From Glandiceps talaboti (Eukaryota; Hemichordata; Enteropneusta; Spengelidae), in the NCBI RefSeq assembly GCF_964340395.1, contig NC_135567.1:19182806-19246805 (forward strand): 64,000 bases of DNA. The letters are read 5' to 3'. Position 1 is the stretch's first letter. Every line of letters starts with the position of its first letter. Of the stretch, positions 1 through 12,086 are shown in pieces. Both the position numbers and the translations under genes were made by a program. Under the pieces are notes generated by a model. It was not told where the DNA came from, made no database searches, and saw only the letters and a list, made by a program, of their open reading frames with translations.

Positions 1-263
1 TTGCTGACTTCTTTATGTACTTTGGATGCCCTACCATGTCATGCCATCGTAGCCTTCATGTTTCTTCATGGGGCACCCTCTTGTGGCAATGCAAAGAAAG
101 TGACTGGAATATGACCGATTCTCTCTGATATTCACACAAATCTTGCCAGTGTACAGGATTTCCTGAAAACTATTTTGACAATTTCCAAAATGTAGACTTG
201 CCTCTAGTATTTCCCCCTTATTTTAATCAATTTTCAGATTTTTATTTGTGTTCCTATTTCCAG

Positions 264-638
264 GCGGATTTATCCAAACCAGAACGAATCGACAACATAG
301 ACTCTGGATCCGGTACTCTATTACCGTACTTTGACAGCGATAACAATGTCATGTTCTTAGCTGGCAAGGTGAGATTTATTTGTATTTACTGTGAGTGCGC
401 CCTCTATCAGTACAAAATGTATTTGTGTTTGTACATACAGCTCGCAATAATGTTTCTAGTTGGCAAGGCGAGATATATTGAGATATACTATAAAATACAA
501 GTGACCTAAGGGGGCTTGTGACTAGAAGACTAGTGGTGACAAACCCCTTAGGTCACTAGTATTTTTTTTTAGAGGAAATGAAGTAAAATATTTTGAGTAT
601 ATGATGATTATACCTGCACAATGTGTGTAGACACACAT

Positions 639-702
<64 letters not shown>

Positions 703-3700
703 CAGGATATTGATTCTGTATTTTCTGTTTGAATGGGTGCAGCTTGGTTTATATGTGACGTAATACTAGGAAATAGTTTCAAACACATCAGGACTCTTTT
801 CCTTCTGAATACTAGTCAGTAGAATTGTAATGTAGCCTTGGCTCAATAAAAATAGACTTTCACAAAATAAGTGCTTGTCAAAAATTGTGTTACTAACAAA
901 GTACCATCATACCTTTCTGAACTAATAACAACCATTGATACCGTTTTCGTCAATACAACACAAGAACCAAATTCCACATTCCCAAAGCCTACTTCCAATC
1001 CTTCAGATATAGGGCATCCATCGTTGTAAATAGTTCATCAATCTAATACCTTCTGCATTCTCCCACTCCTCTCAGTGTTCAATATTGTTGCATAATTTTT
1101 GGTATCTGTCACGTTTATTTGTATTTTAAATATGTGTTTGTTATATTTTGCAATGAAAACCCAAATAATGGATGGATTGTCGTTTATGAAATAAATAAAT
1201 AAATGAAAAATAAAATAAAATATATAAGTGCTTGCATTAATGCTGTCAATTGTCTTTGATGTTCCTTTTAGGGTGATGGCAATATACGATACTATGAAAT
1301 AGTTTCTGATGGTACAGGATTTCACTATCTCTCGGAGTACAAGTCAGCGTCACCACAACGTGGTCTTGGCTCAATGCCAAAACGGGGACTAGATTTTAGC
1401 CGCTGTGAAATCATGAGGTTTTTCAAACTTCATTCTGTAGCTGGAATAGTGGAACCTGTAGGAATGATTGTACCAAGAAAGGTTTGTAATTTGAACTTGT
1501 TCATCACCTTTGTAATGATAATAATAATCCAACTTTATAATGCACCTTTCCTGGTGAGAGCTCAAGGCACTCACAATTATTACCCTGATACAGATCAATG
1601 GCAGCATAATGGCCCTTTATACTTCCATTGAAGCCTGTATAAGCGCATAGGATTAAAGCATTCGACATTGCAACCTCTATCCTACCAGGTCCCCAATTAT
1701 ACAGCTGGGTTGACTGAGGCACAATCGTGGTTCATATCTTGCCCGAGGACTTTGGCCATTCAGAAACAAATGGCAGTGACCTGCAGATTCCAAGCCAGTC
1801 ACTCTAATTATTCAACCATCATGACTCCACATTCGTCAAAATTGTCAAATTCTTGCATTATCTGAAAATATGTAAATTATGGAAAATTTCTAATAAGATA
1901 ATCATGAAATTGTTTCCTTTTTGTCTTTCAGTCGGATATGTTCCAGGATGATATTTACCCAGACACACCCTCTCCAGAACCATCGTTATCAGCAAAAGAA
2001 TGGTTATCAGGCATAGATCGCGACCCAATCCTCATGTCCGTACGCGACAACAACAAAGTATTCACGCCCCCATCAGCTGCTGATTTTCGTCCAGGTGGAC
2101 TTGAAAACGGTCGAATAGAGAACACCGAAACTCCCGAAGTTAGACCTGCGATAGACGCAGGTTATTATAGACAAACGTCAAAGAAAGATGAAAAGAAAGA
2201 ACAGACTAGCGTAAGGTCGCCACCGCAACAACCCCAGGCCGATGCGGGATTCTATCGTTCAAAATCGACGGATGAGCCGACATCTCCACGAGAAGAGAAA
2301 GTGGATACCGGATTTCGTCGTAAACAGTTTTCGCTAAAAGAGGATAGAACAGATACAAGGTTTACACAAAAACAATCACCGGACGATCACGGCGACTATC
2401 GTTTTCAGCGAAGGCAGTTTTCACCAACAGAGCGAAGAAAAAATAATCGTTTCGGAAGAGCACCGTCAGATGAAAAAGAAGATGTATCACTTTATGGAAA
2501 ACCATTTCCCACCACCGATAACAGGGTCGATACCGACGTCTCTGATATGCAAAATTTTCTTGGAGAAGAAAAGCCGAAACTCGTAAAAGTGCAGTTAGCC
2601 GAAGTCAAGACGTATCAGGGCAGTCGTAAATTGTGGGGTGAAGAACCTGAACTCGTATCACCTACGAGAAATGTGACGAGAGAAGAAGTAGTCGAAGTAA
2701 CTGAAAAAACTGATACGGTGCAACTAGAACAGGTACCGCAATTTGTCGCAAACGAGGATCCTGTCAAAATCACATCTCCAGACAACCTTCGCAGAACAAA
2801 ATGGCGGCATAGTCAGCCTGTGACAACAGACGAGGTCGTCAGTGCAGAGACAAGTATACACAAACAACCATCACCTGAAAGACAAAAGAAAAGATCTCCA
2901 GAGCGGTTTATTCGACGTCCTCGTAAAGTTCATGAAGATGGTGAAGTAGACGATGGCGTATTTGATGAAAGTCCCGAAAACAAGAACGAGAAGCTAAAAA
3001 GCGTTCACGAAAGGAGACAATCATTTGAACCTGAGAATCAGCGTCAAAGTAGAAATCGCGAAATTAAACGAACGCAAAGTGATGACTTTGAAAACCGCTC
3101 CCAAGAGGCTTTCGCAGGTGATGGCCGAAAAGTTCAAGTATTGGAAGGTGCAACACGTAAAACCGTAATCATCAGCCAATCAGACGAGATGCCAGACGAA
3201 AGCTCATTACGGAGGTCACCGTCTCCAACATTGCAAACTTCGCCACCCGTTAGTAGGTCAACAACAAGTGATAACGATGTCATGGCGGGATCAGGATCGT
3301 ATGTGTCGCGTACACGATCCACTCTTATATCCAAATTTGGTGGTACTACGAAACAGCCAACAGAACAATCATCTATACGAAAGACCGAGTCAGATCTCAT
3401 GAACATGGACGAGGTAAGGACTGTGAGGGCGCTATATCAACAATATTCCTTTCGTATGCACCCTAGGCGTCTTATTTGTACAGTAACAAGGGCGTTATAT
3501 ATATTGTAAATATCTGCCGCAATCAAAATTATTACAAAAAAATGAATATAAATGTGTCACTAAGGCAAAAAAAAAAATTATTTCTGGTCAGGACAGTTGG
3601 TCTAAAATGACGTGATTTTTTTTTTAAATTCTCAACAAACCTGTCACACAATCTACTATTTATGGCAGTTACTGTTCTTTTTATTTAGCACTTTAGAGCA

Positions 3701-4008
3701 AGTGTGTATGTGGGGCAGATGTCATTTGCTTGTTCATGATTGGCTCTGCAGTTGTCTTCACTGAAGTAGAGAGGGTTATTTTTGTGTTTCCCCATGGATC
3801 TGCAGACTGTATGGGCTGCACAGATACAGACACTATGAAGACCGACACGAAGGAACAACTTCATCTTTTCTGTGTTTTTGTTTTGTTACAGCTACGTAAA
3901 GCGTACCTACGTCAACAGGATGAGATACGTCGACTACGAGGAGAAGTAGCAAGTAAGGATATGAGAATCAGACACTTGGAAGCCGAGTTGAGTAACCTGA
4001 GACAGTGA
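264..4008 (+). CDS. CORO2: Coronin, CORO2-type (3' part; four coding exons)
   Basis: Actin-binding WD40 protein; coronins control actin filament branching and turnover. Visible coding exons are 264-368, 1272-1481, 1932-3413 and 3892-4008, all joined in phase 0 with AG/GT borders and ending at TGA 4006-4008. Exons 1-2 encode the end of the beta-propeller (LLPYFDSDNNVMFLAGK; then GDGNIRYYEI). The next exon opens with the coronin C-terminal extension (SDMFQDDIYPDTPSPEPSL, then EWLSGIDRDPILMS), which resembles CORO2B most. The last exon is the coiled coil (LRQQDEIRRLRGEVASKDM), again CORO2-like. The 5' exons lie outside the window; the visible part is 637 aa. The odd part is a linker of roughly 430 residues inside the 1,482-nt exon, where I recall vertebrate CORO2 having only some tens of residues. 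Reading past the donor at 3414 gives a short alternative tail ending near 3509. Family call secure; CORO2 rather than CORO1/6 is likely. Confidence 0.9.
642..696. repeat. (GA)n microsatellite
   Basis: About 55 bp of uninterrupted GA dinucleotides in the coronin intron between the first two visible exons. Confidence 0.95.
3580..3813. repeat. Dispersed repeat L, copy 1
   Basis: About 235 bp in the last coronin intron match 51922-52160 closely in the same orientation (shared core: GGGCAGATGTCATTTGC, then TTCACTGAAGTAG). No coding content. Probably a non-autonomous mobile element; no terminal repeats were identified. Confidence 0.75.
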
Positions 4009-4470
4009 CCCGGTCATGACCTTTGACCTCAACATTTTGCACCTATGACTTTTCACCCCAATCATAAGCTGAGATTGAGTCAAGTTACTTTGTGCTCTCA
4101 TTGACCTTTGACCCTGATATACGTGAAATCACAACTCTTCGAACCAGTTCTTATTTTGGATGGTATTCGCAAACACGGGACATCCAAGCATGTGAAATTG
4201 CCGACATCCAGGTATCTAAATTTGGTGATATCACTTTATCCCCCCTCCAAAAACAACAACAACAACACCTCTATGATGAAAGATTGAAGATCGCTTTGAC
4301 CATCGACTACATCAAGGAAGAACAAAGATTTGTGAAGATTGATGCAAATAATAAGCACATTATGAACATACAGTGTTTTGTTGACTGTCTGTTACCATAG
4401 CTGAGTTTGTTTTCATCAGTCATTCTTGCTCTGTACAAACATATAGAGAATAATTTCAGTGTTTGGAAAC
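4009..4470 (+). other. Likely 3' UTR and flank of coronin
   Basis: Sequence directly after the coronin stop. No further exon is seen and the polyadenylation site was not placed. The open frame at 4092-4400 has no recognisable similarity. Confidence 0.4.
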
Positions 4471-4630
4471 AATAGCTCATAGGGTTAAACTATGTAGAAC
4501 CTGATTGGTCAATAGCTCATAGAGTTAAACTATGTAGAACCTGATTGGTCAATAGCTCACAGAGTTGAACTATGGAGAACCTGATTGGTCAGTAGCTCAT
4601 AGAGTTAAACTATGTAGAACCTGATTGGTC
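4471..4630. repeat. 40-bp minisatellite, 4 units
   Basis: Four 40-bp units starting AATAGCTCATAG and ending CTGATTGGTC, with few differences between units. Confidence 0.95.
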
Positions 4631-4671
4631 AGTATGCAGTGTTTTTGATAAGGTTGGGGAATCCCTGTAAC

Positions 4672-4806
4672 AGAAAGGAAGGAAGGGGTCAAAATGGCAG
4701 TTTTTCCCCGTAGAGTCATAGTAATATTGTTTTGGAACCCAGGTAAAATGACATGGGAACCCCGATAGATTTTACCTATTTACCACCCTTAGCAAAAACA
4801 CTGATA
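4672..4806. mobile_element. Repeat M copy (TAAGGGTGGTAAGT family)
   Basis: Copy of a dispersed element also seen at 27728-27872, 46190-46520 and 56783-56997. Shared pieces are the ACCCTTAGCAAAAACACT end and GGTAAAATGACATGGGAACC. Complete copies have inverted ends reading AGTGTTTTTGTTAAGGG. Confidence 0.65.
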
Positions 4807-4960
4807 TGTCATCCCTTCCCCAAGCTTGTCATCACCTGATTGTTCAGAACACTGATATGTCATCACCTGATTGGTCAGAACACTGATATGTCATCACCTG
4901 GTTGGTCAGAACACTGGTATGTCATCACCTGATTGGTCAGAACACTGATATGTCATCACC
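4804..4960. repeat. 31-bp minisatellite, about 5 units
   Basis: Units of GATATGTCATCACC followed by TGATTGGTCAGAACACT. They share the CTGATTGGTC core with the array 170 bp upstream. Confidence 0.9.
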
Positions 4961-5078
4961 ATTCACTTTTTAAATTTTATTCAAGAATATTTGGATATTT
5001 GGTTGTACAAAGGATTCTCACGGAATACTTGGAAATATTTTCAATTTAAGATTTCATATGATGAATTGATATATGAAA

Positions 5079-5557
5079 TTTAAATGGGAACGCCACTCCA
5101 GGATATGGACACATTTTCATAAATTATGGATTCTGGAGAGTCATTTCATGATTTTACATCACCTACAATTACTTGTGATTTCAGAGAAGCATTAAGTTGA
5201 TGTTGCATATGGCAAAGATACCGTATAGAGGTACAAGGTCAATTTGATGTACAAGGTCAATTTGATGTTTCTGAAAATTAAACAAAAAGTATTACATTTG
5301 AATGCATCGTTACTATTGTTTTGGTGCAAATATGAGGTGAAGCTAGCTGTGAAGTAGGGGTGCGGCTTATTATACATACTTTTTATTATTCACAAATTGT
5401 TTGATGTACCCTCAAAGCCAGCACCTCCAAGTAGGGGTGCAGCTTTTAATATGTATGCGGCTTATAATATGACTTTAACGGTAATTATAAGTATATGATG
5501 AAATTACTCCAGTAACCATAGTTTATCAAAATGCCCTGGAGTGGTTTTCACATTAAA
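5079..5557. mobile_element. Non-autonomous DNA transposon (family I)
   Basis: About 480 bp with imperfect terminal inverted repeats: TTTAAATGGGAACGCCACTCC on the left pairs with GGAGTGGTTTTCACATTAAA on the right. The first ~130 bp recur at 63083-63235. No transposase. Confidence 0.65.
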
Positions 5558-5651
5558 TGTGACCTATCCACGCCACTGTCTGTAGATTTGTTACTGTCAC
5601 TGCCCCTATTATCAATGCTTTCATCTCATTCAGATGTGAATCTGATCTTGA

Positions 5652-6060
5652 TGCCTGCCATGTTAGTTTTTGTACAATCCTGTTAGTCTCTGTTACCCAG
5701 ACTCCCACTGTTTGAGGCTCTACTACTAGACCACCCAAACGAGAGTCTGGGGAAAGGTAATCCAAAGTCGCCCACACCAGAAGTCACATGGTATGTTTCT
5801 TTCAAGGCTTAAAAAAATGGCCTTACAAAGTTACAAGCTCTGTTTGTTGTAATTAAGATGTATCAGTTGCTTGAGACATAACCTGGGTTGTTCATTGTTG
5901 GACGTGCAATTCCCCAGCATGCACTGTTTGGGAGAGAGTTTCTGTGTGGCAAGTTGGGGTGTCCCCAGACACTCGTCTGGGTGGTCTTGTGGTATAGTCC
6001 CCAGCAGTGGGAGTCTGGGTAACTGAGACTACAATTCTGTATAAGAACGCCTGCCATTTT
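5652..6060. repeat. Inverted pair of a dispersed repeat (N)
   Basis: 5652-5770 and 5945-6060 are inverted copies of one ~115-bp sequence; GTTACCCAGACTCCCACTG on the left matches the reverse of CAGTGGGAGTCTGGGTAAC on the right. The arms flank ~170 bp. A foldback element or two opposed insertions. Confidence 0.7.
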
Positions 6061-6114
6061 GTTTATACCCCTGCCTTCACTCTTTGCATAATCTTCACTT
6101 GCCTGTGTGTGTAG

Positions 6115-6378
6115 CAGTGCGCCCTCTTGTGATAGCTAAATTTTGTTGTTGTGAGTCAAAATGAGAAAAACTCATTTTTTGTGAGTCACCACATAGTAAG
6201 AGATAGGGGAACACCAAATTTTGGTGTGTCACTAGACATTGCGTGCATCAGTGCCACGTAAAATTGGCTTAGAGGGCACACTCACCACATAGTAAGAGAT
6301 AGGGGAACACCAAATTTTGGTGCGTCACTAGAAATTGCGTGCGTCAGTGCCACGTAAAATTGGCTTAGAGGACGCACT
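6115..6378. mobile_element. Dispersed element F, copy 1
   Basis: Starts AGTGCGCCCTCTTGTGATAG and has AGAGGGCACACT near the other end, i.e. short inverted termini. Its right half (ACCACATAGTAAGAGATAGG to TTGGCTTAGAGG) is tandemly doubled. Other copies are at 29784-29965 and 44185-44505. Confidence 0.75.
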
Positions 6379-6399
6379 GATGTGTGTAGTCCATGGAAA

Positions 6400-8940
6400 G
6401 AACATTAGCAGATATAGAGATGAAGTACATATAGACATACTTCCATGGAATGTTTTTCCCATGGGTTTCACACTCGTACGAGAAGATTTGCAATTTGTGC
6501 ATCATGCTGCCTACCATTTTTGTCACCCCTATTTTCCTATAGTGGTGCAGTCCATCAGTCAGAAAACAATAGGAATGTGCAAAAGTTTTCAGGGTTAAGG
6601 TAAAAATCCATAGAAATAACAAATTTAGATACTTCGGTTCAAAAATTGTGTTTAAAAAGATAAAAAATTGCAAAAAATACGATAAAATTTGTCAATTTTT
6701 GGTGAGGAAACAGGTTGTAGGTCAGGCATAGATGCCAGACGCAGAACAAAAATATTAAAGAAGGAAAGTAAAAATAATCTATAAAAAAAAATCTTCGTAG
6801 TTTTCATGTGTGCATTAAAATTTACGATGTTAGGATTGCAGAAGAATTCTAAACAGAGAAAAAAGATAATTTCTTTCTAGTTTTTGTATCATTCACAAAG
6901 ATTTACAATTTGAGAGTTGCAGAAAAACTCACAAAAGAACAAATTTCATTCATAGTAGTTTAATACATGTTTAAATGTTCGACAGATTGATAGGAAATAA
7001 GGTTTAATTCAAGTGAGCTAGTGTTTAATATTAGCAAATAGTATCGACTAAAAGTACTGTAGTTTTGATCACAAAAAGGAAGTCTTGAATATGCAAATGA
7101 TCGCATCGCCAACATTTCTGAGGATTCAACATAATATGATCGACGTTTTCAAGTAGCTTAGAAAGTGAACGTTGGTTTCAACTGAAAGTGCATCTGTATA
7201 TTGTCGGCATACTCTTACTAGGAACATGAAATAAACAAAAGTCATGTTTATTCGGAAAAATTTTACCTGTCGTCTGCAAACTGATATTTGTTCAAAAACC
7301 GCCATGAGTATGTTTGATATTATAATCAACGCTGTTGTCATACGCTAGAAAGTAGATTTTATGATCAACACTGTTGTCGTATGCTAGAAAGTAGATTGTA
7401 TGATCAACGCTGTTGTCGTATGCTAGAAAGTAGATTTTATGATCAACACTGTTGTCGTACGCTAGAAAGTAGATTTTATGATTAAACAGAGTAGAACATT
7501 GTGCGATAGTTTTAGTATTCATTGTGATAGCAATAAATGTGCTGCTATAATTCTCTTCGGTATCAAACATTTTTCCCTCCAAATTTACAGAACAAAAATT
7601 GTAAACTTTTGACTAATTTTCAATGAATTTTCTTTTCTTTTTGAACTGGTGTATTGAAGAATTTCTTTTAAAATGAAATGGTCTCAAAATAGAGATTAAA
7701 TTTACATTGCTTTTCTTCAAGTATTTATTGCTAAAAAATTTATTTAAAAAAAAAAATTGAATTTAAACTCTTTTTTGGCTAACATACAGAAGACTGTGCT
7801 CACAAATATAATGACACTAAGAGGAAAGACTCCAAACTGTTAAAATGAAGAAAATATTATTTTATTTTATTTTCCCGCCAAAAATGACAAAGCAAAAATT
7901 GTATAGGTCATCAGCAAATTTTGAATAAATTTGACATTTGATACTTTAGAAATCATGAACTGTTGGACAATTGATGTCAAAATAACAACGATGAAGACAA
8001 AACTTTGTAAGTACATGTATTTTGCTAGCCAACAGTTGCGTTTTCCCACCTAAAGTAACCAACTACAATCTGCAGTACATTTTCCTGCCAAAAGTAACTG
8101 ACTACAATTTGTAGTTTGTACCAACATTTTGGTAATTTGCATCACTATTTTGGATCAGACTTATAGCAAGTGGTCATACAAATTTCTTCGTATCAAAATT
8201 TAACCAAAATGAGAAGAAAATTCATAGATATTTGCATATAAACAATCTTCACATTCACAAAAAATTTACTGGACATATGAATATTTACAAAGAAATTGCA
8301 TTGACGATCAGAAGAATGTTTGATACTGACGGATAAATACTAGTATAAAAAAATTTAGATGTATTAACACTACTATCAACAATCTAACAGAATTTACATT
8401 ATTTTACAAAGAAGTGTATTATTTCGTTAAAAAAAGCAAACTTTAACATTTTTATTGATAATATAATAGTAGTAGTGCAAAACTTTTTTAGAGTTAGTTT
8501 TCTCTCATATTTAGCCTTTTGAGAGCAACTTCATGTGAAATAAAAATATTTGCCCGATTAAAAAGCAATGAGATAATTAATTAGTAAGTTTGAAGTTTTT
8601 ATCGCAAAAATGTGAAATTTAAAAATTATTTTATTAGAAGTGAATTTGCAAACAAACAACTCTAAGGTTGACCTTAGGTCATAGTTCATAGTTCAAGTAG
8701 GTAAGCATGTAGTGTGTATAACTCTTTTCTTGTCATTTGACTTTCCAAATCTACTTTCTATTTAATTTTGATGAAACCTTTCAGATTCATGCAAAATTGA
8801 TTTTTGTTGAAAAAAGGCAGAAAAAATGAAATGTTTCATTGTCACTTTGTTACAGTCTGTGTACATATATAACAGTCACTCTAAATTACTAGAATTAATT
8901 CAACTTCTAAACAGTAATAAATAGCTAATCCTTCATTGCA
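6400..8940. other. AT-rich intergenic DNA
   Basis: No exon, RNA gene or clear transposon seen apart from the 39-bp minisatellite listed separately. Short open frames here are unsupported. Confidence 0.6.
7311..7480. repeat. 39-bp minisatellite, about 4 units
   Basis: Units of AGAAAGTAGATTTTATGATC plus AACACTGTTGTCGTATGCT. Because 39 is a multiple of 3, one frame stays open on the minus strand and gives a 13-residue peptide repeat; this is not taken as a gene. Confidence 0.9.
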
Positions 8941-8944
8941 AACA

Positions 8945-9204
8945 GGGTTCATACACTCCTGGAATTTCAAGAAACTCAATTGAAGTCTTGGGAAAATTAG
9001 ATCGATTTCTAGAAACGACTGGAGACATGATGGACTGAACAACTGACATAACAGTCATAAAGTGTCAATTATTTTAGAAATGTATTAAGAAGCAAGTATG
9101 CTGGCAAATGAAATGTATTTCACTGGTCAACCCTCTGGAAAATGACCAAATTTGATTCGAGTATTCCTAGAAAAGTGATGAAAAATTTTAAAGTGTATGA
9201 ACCC
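8945..9204. mobile_element. Short DNA transposon (family G)
   Basis: About 260 bp bounded by exact 13-bp inverted repeats, GGGTTCATACACT on the left and its complement on the right. Non-coding. A related, more diverged element lies at 55525-55835. hAT-like by size and ends, but target duplications were not resolved. Confidence 0.75.
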
Positions 9205-9529
9205 AGTACAAAATATGAGAGATGTCATCAAAAAATTATTTGTCGGACAGGATGAAATATTTGGAAAAGTGTGGACAAAATGCTAAGTTGTATCAAATGT
9301 AATGTAAATATGTATCAAGTAGTAATTATTAGAAATGTATATTGGCGCCATCTTTACTTTATTTCCTTCCTAGATAACAAACATAGAATGTATTTGTGTT
9401 GTTTTATCAAAAAGCAGACGGTAAGGGTAAGACAGCTAAATAGCCAAGTCTATTCTAACACATTTTAATTTCTTGACCTCTGTATTGGAAGGATAATTTG
9501 ATTAACATTGTAGAGAGAAATACAGTCAG

Positions 9530-9788
9530 AGCTTGAAATTAACTGTTTTTTTCTTTGGTAGTCCTAGTGGGCTACCAATTTCTGAAATTGGTAGTCCAAG
9601 GATGGTGACCTGTAGTCCTATATTCCTGAACTGAAAACAGAGTTCCTCTTTTGGAAAAAAAAGTCTGTAAATCTTCCATCCTTTAAATCATTGCATCAGT
9701 GGTAGCATGAGTGGGCAAATTATGGTAGCCCCATGACAAGAATTGGTAGTCTGTGGGTAGAGGACTACTGTTAATTTCAAGCCCTGGA
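9530..9788. mobile_element. Short DNA transposon (family C), intact copy
   Basis: About 260 bp with inverted ends related to CAGGGCTTGAAATTAAC. Internal landmarks are GGTAGTCCAAGGATGGTGACC and one copy of the module CATGACAAGAATTGGTAGTC that is amplified at 19.5-20.4 kb. Other copies: 19348-20405 and 28626-28906. Confidence 0.85.
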
Positions 9789-9949
9789 CAGTAAATCACG
9801 ACAGTAAGCACACCCTTACTTTAGATCAAATTTATTCAGAATGAACTCTTTAGTGTAAACTGTTATATATATGCTTTTTTACTTGCCATGTGTATTTTTT
9901 CTACTTTATAGTCACCTTTCATTCAATGTGGAGACTGTCAGATATGTCA

Positions 9950-10290
9950 TGTCCTTTTGCCCTCACCAGTGGCTGCCACATGAGGGCGCCCCAACACAAT
10001 GTCTTGCAGATTATTCAAGTATAGGCCGAGTTACGTCATGTCATTTGACTCTCATTGGCGAGAGGGTTTGGTCGATGTGTGGGGGCGCCCCAACACTATG
10101 TATTCTACAGACTGTTCACAATATAGACTAACCTATGTCACACCATCTTTATCGGTGAGAGGGGTTTGCTGTTGCATGAAGGTACGCCGACATGACATAT
10201 CTGAACATACATTTTACAGCGTAGATGGTAAGATACGTGTTGTTTCGCTCTCATTGGTGATGCATGAGGGCGCCCTAACATGACATGTCA
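9950..10290. repeat. Degenerate GAGGGCGCCC-module repeats
   Basis: Three or four diverged copies of a module with TGAGGGCGCCCCAACA followed by TGTCTTGCAGA-like sequence. Distant relatives of the 59-bp array at 17.47-18.60 kb. Confidence 0.6.
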
Positions 10291-10549
10291 ACAGACTATT
10301 CAAAAATGTATGTAAAAAGTCAATTTATGTTGGAATGCCTGAAAATGTTGGAATCACAAATTTGATGATACTTTGCCAAGAACAATTTTACAATCTCCCT
10401 CTTTTGTAAGGAAGGGGAAATATTAAGGTCACTGAACAATTTTTTTAGTCCTAACTAAAACTTTTCAAAAACTATGTACACTAAGGTACTTTTTAGAATT
10501 TTAGAATTAGATGAACACATTATGGCATTGACCCTCGTCTGTGATTATT

Positions 10550-11750
10550 TGTGTTACATGAATGTTAATGAGCCTCACTTTGGTGTAACATGAATATTAA
10601 TGAGCCTCACTTTGGTGTAACATGAATATTAATGAGCTTCAGTATGGTAATATTCACTGATCAGATGAGGCTGAATTTGAACATTTATTAAAAATTCACT
10701 TTGTTTTAATCATCAAAATTAAGGGAAAAAAGTTTGTTAAGAAGAAAAACTAGATATAGACTAAAAAATAATCCTAAATTGTGATGCATGAAGATAGTTA
10801 AGATAATCATGAACCTCAGTTTCATTAACCAATCAAATTTGTTCAGTTATAAACTATGAATATTCATGAACTTACACAACCAATCAAATTCACTCTGCTA
10901 TGAATATTAATGAGCCTCTTTTTCATGCAGCTAATCAAATTGCAAGTTACCACACTATCCATATTTTTGAGTTTGGTTGTTTCACAGAAATTGTTGAACC
11001 ATTAGAGGCAAGTGTTCGTTTAATAAATGAATTTCTTTTATGTTGTACACATTTTTATAGCTAATACTCATACTTTTACAAAAATGCAACCACTTTTAGC
11101 CAACCTCTGACATATAAAATGAATTTTTGACTTTCTTGTATATCATTTTAGGAGTTTAGAATTAGATAGATGAAAGTAGATATTTTTCAAAGAAATGATG
11201 TGACCAGTTTTTATTCTGAAGAATTTTTGGCAAGTCTTTCATGTGTACATACAAAAAGTGCTATGATTGCGTAGATTTTGTTTTAGGATACTATGACATC
11301 ATACGAATATTGATAAGCCTGCTGTCATAACAGTCCAAATATTTCTCGGAAGCAAATCCCATATTCATGTTATACGTGTTATACGTCTGCTATATGTCTG
11401 CTATTATGTTACATGAATACTAATGAGCCTCACTTTGGTGTTAAATGAATATTAATGAGCCTCACTTTGGTGTCACATGAATATTAATGAGCCTCACTGT
11501 GGTGTTATGTATATTAATGAGCTTCAGTATGGTAAGTTACATGAATATTAATGAGCAAACATGAATATTAAGTGTCTAGTACAGGATAATAGATTGTCAT
11601 CACATGCATATTAATGAGCCTCACTTTGGTGTTATGAATACTAATGAGCCCCACTTTGGTGTTCTGTGAATATTTTTTAGCCTGTGTTAATGTCGTGAAT
11701 ATTAACGACATTGTGTGATGTCATGATATGCAAATGAGCCTCCATCTCAA
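10550..11750. repeat. ATGAATATTAATGAGCCTC interspersed repeats
   Basis: At least ten copies of ATGAATATTAATGAGCCTC, often followed by ACTTTGGTGTTA, in two clusters (10550-10640 and 11400-11720) with scattered copies between them. Spacing near 32 bp inside clusters. Confidence 0.85.
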
Positions 11751-12086
11751 TCATCCAATCAGTTGCTTGTAACATTTAAACTATGATTTGCATAGACAAT
11801 GATACATCATATTGTATGTAGAGTGTGTCTGAAGAACTTTTTAATCTTTCAATTTTGTTTTTATATTTCAAGGTCATACCCCCTTTTTATATGCTATGGA
11901 ATAGTCCACCTATAGGAAATCATGGGGACTCTTCCAAAGGGTTAAGATAGCAGGTAGTCCAGCCATGTAAGGAAGTGTTCACGTAATTTAGTTGTATTTT
12001 ATATTTTATGTAAGTTGTATGCCCATTCAGGTAGCCACCCTACCAACCCCCATGTATTAGTGGAATAAACTTAGCTGTCATCTTAA

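Noticed and set aside
3414-3509. Coronin ending in the intron after the giant exon
   Set aside because: A good GTAAGG donor at 3414 and a matching coiled-coil exon at 3892 make the spliced form the main call; intron retention stays possible.
7292-7582. Frame with DNSVDHKIYFLAY peptide repeats
   Set aside because: Arises from a 39-bp minisatellite; no other gene features.
9871-10283. Overlapping + strand frames of 86 and 94 codons
   Set aside because: They cover degenerate GAGGGCGCCC repeats and show no conserved protein pattern.
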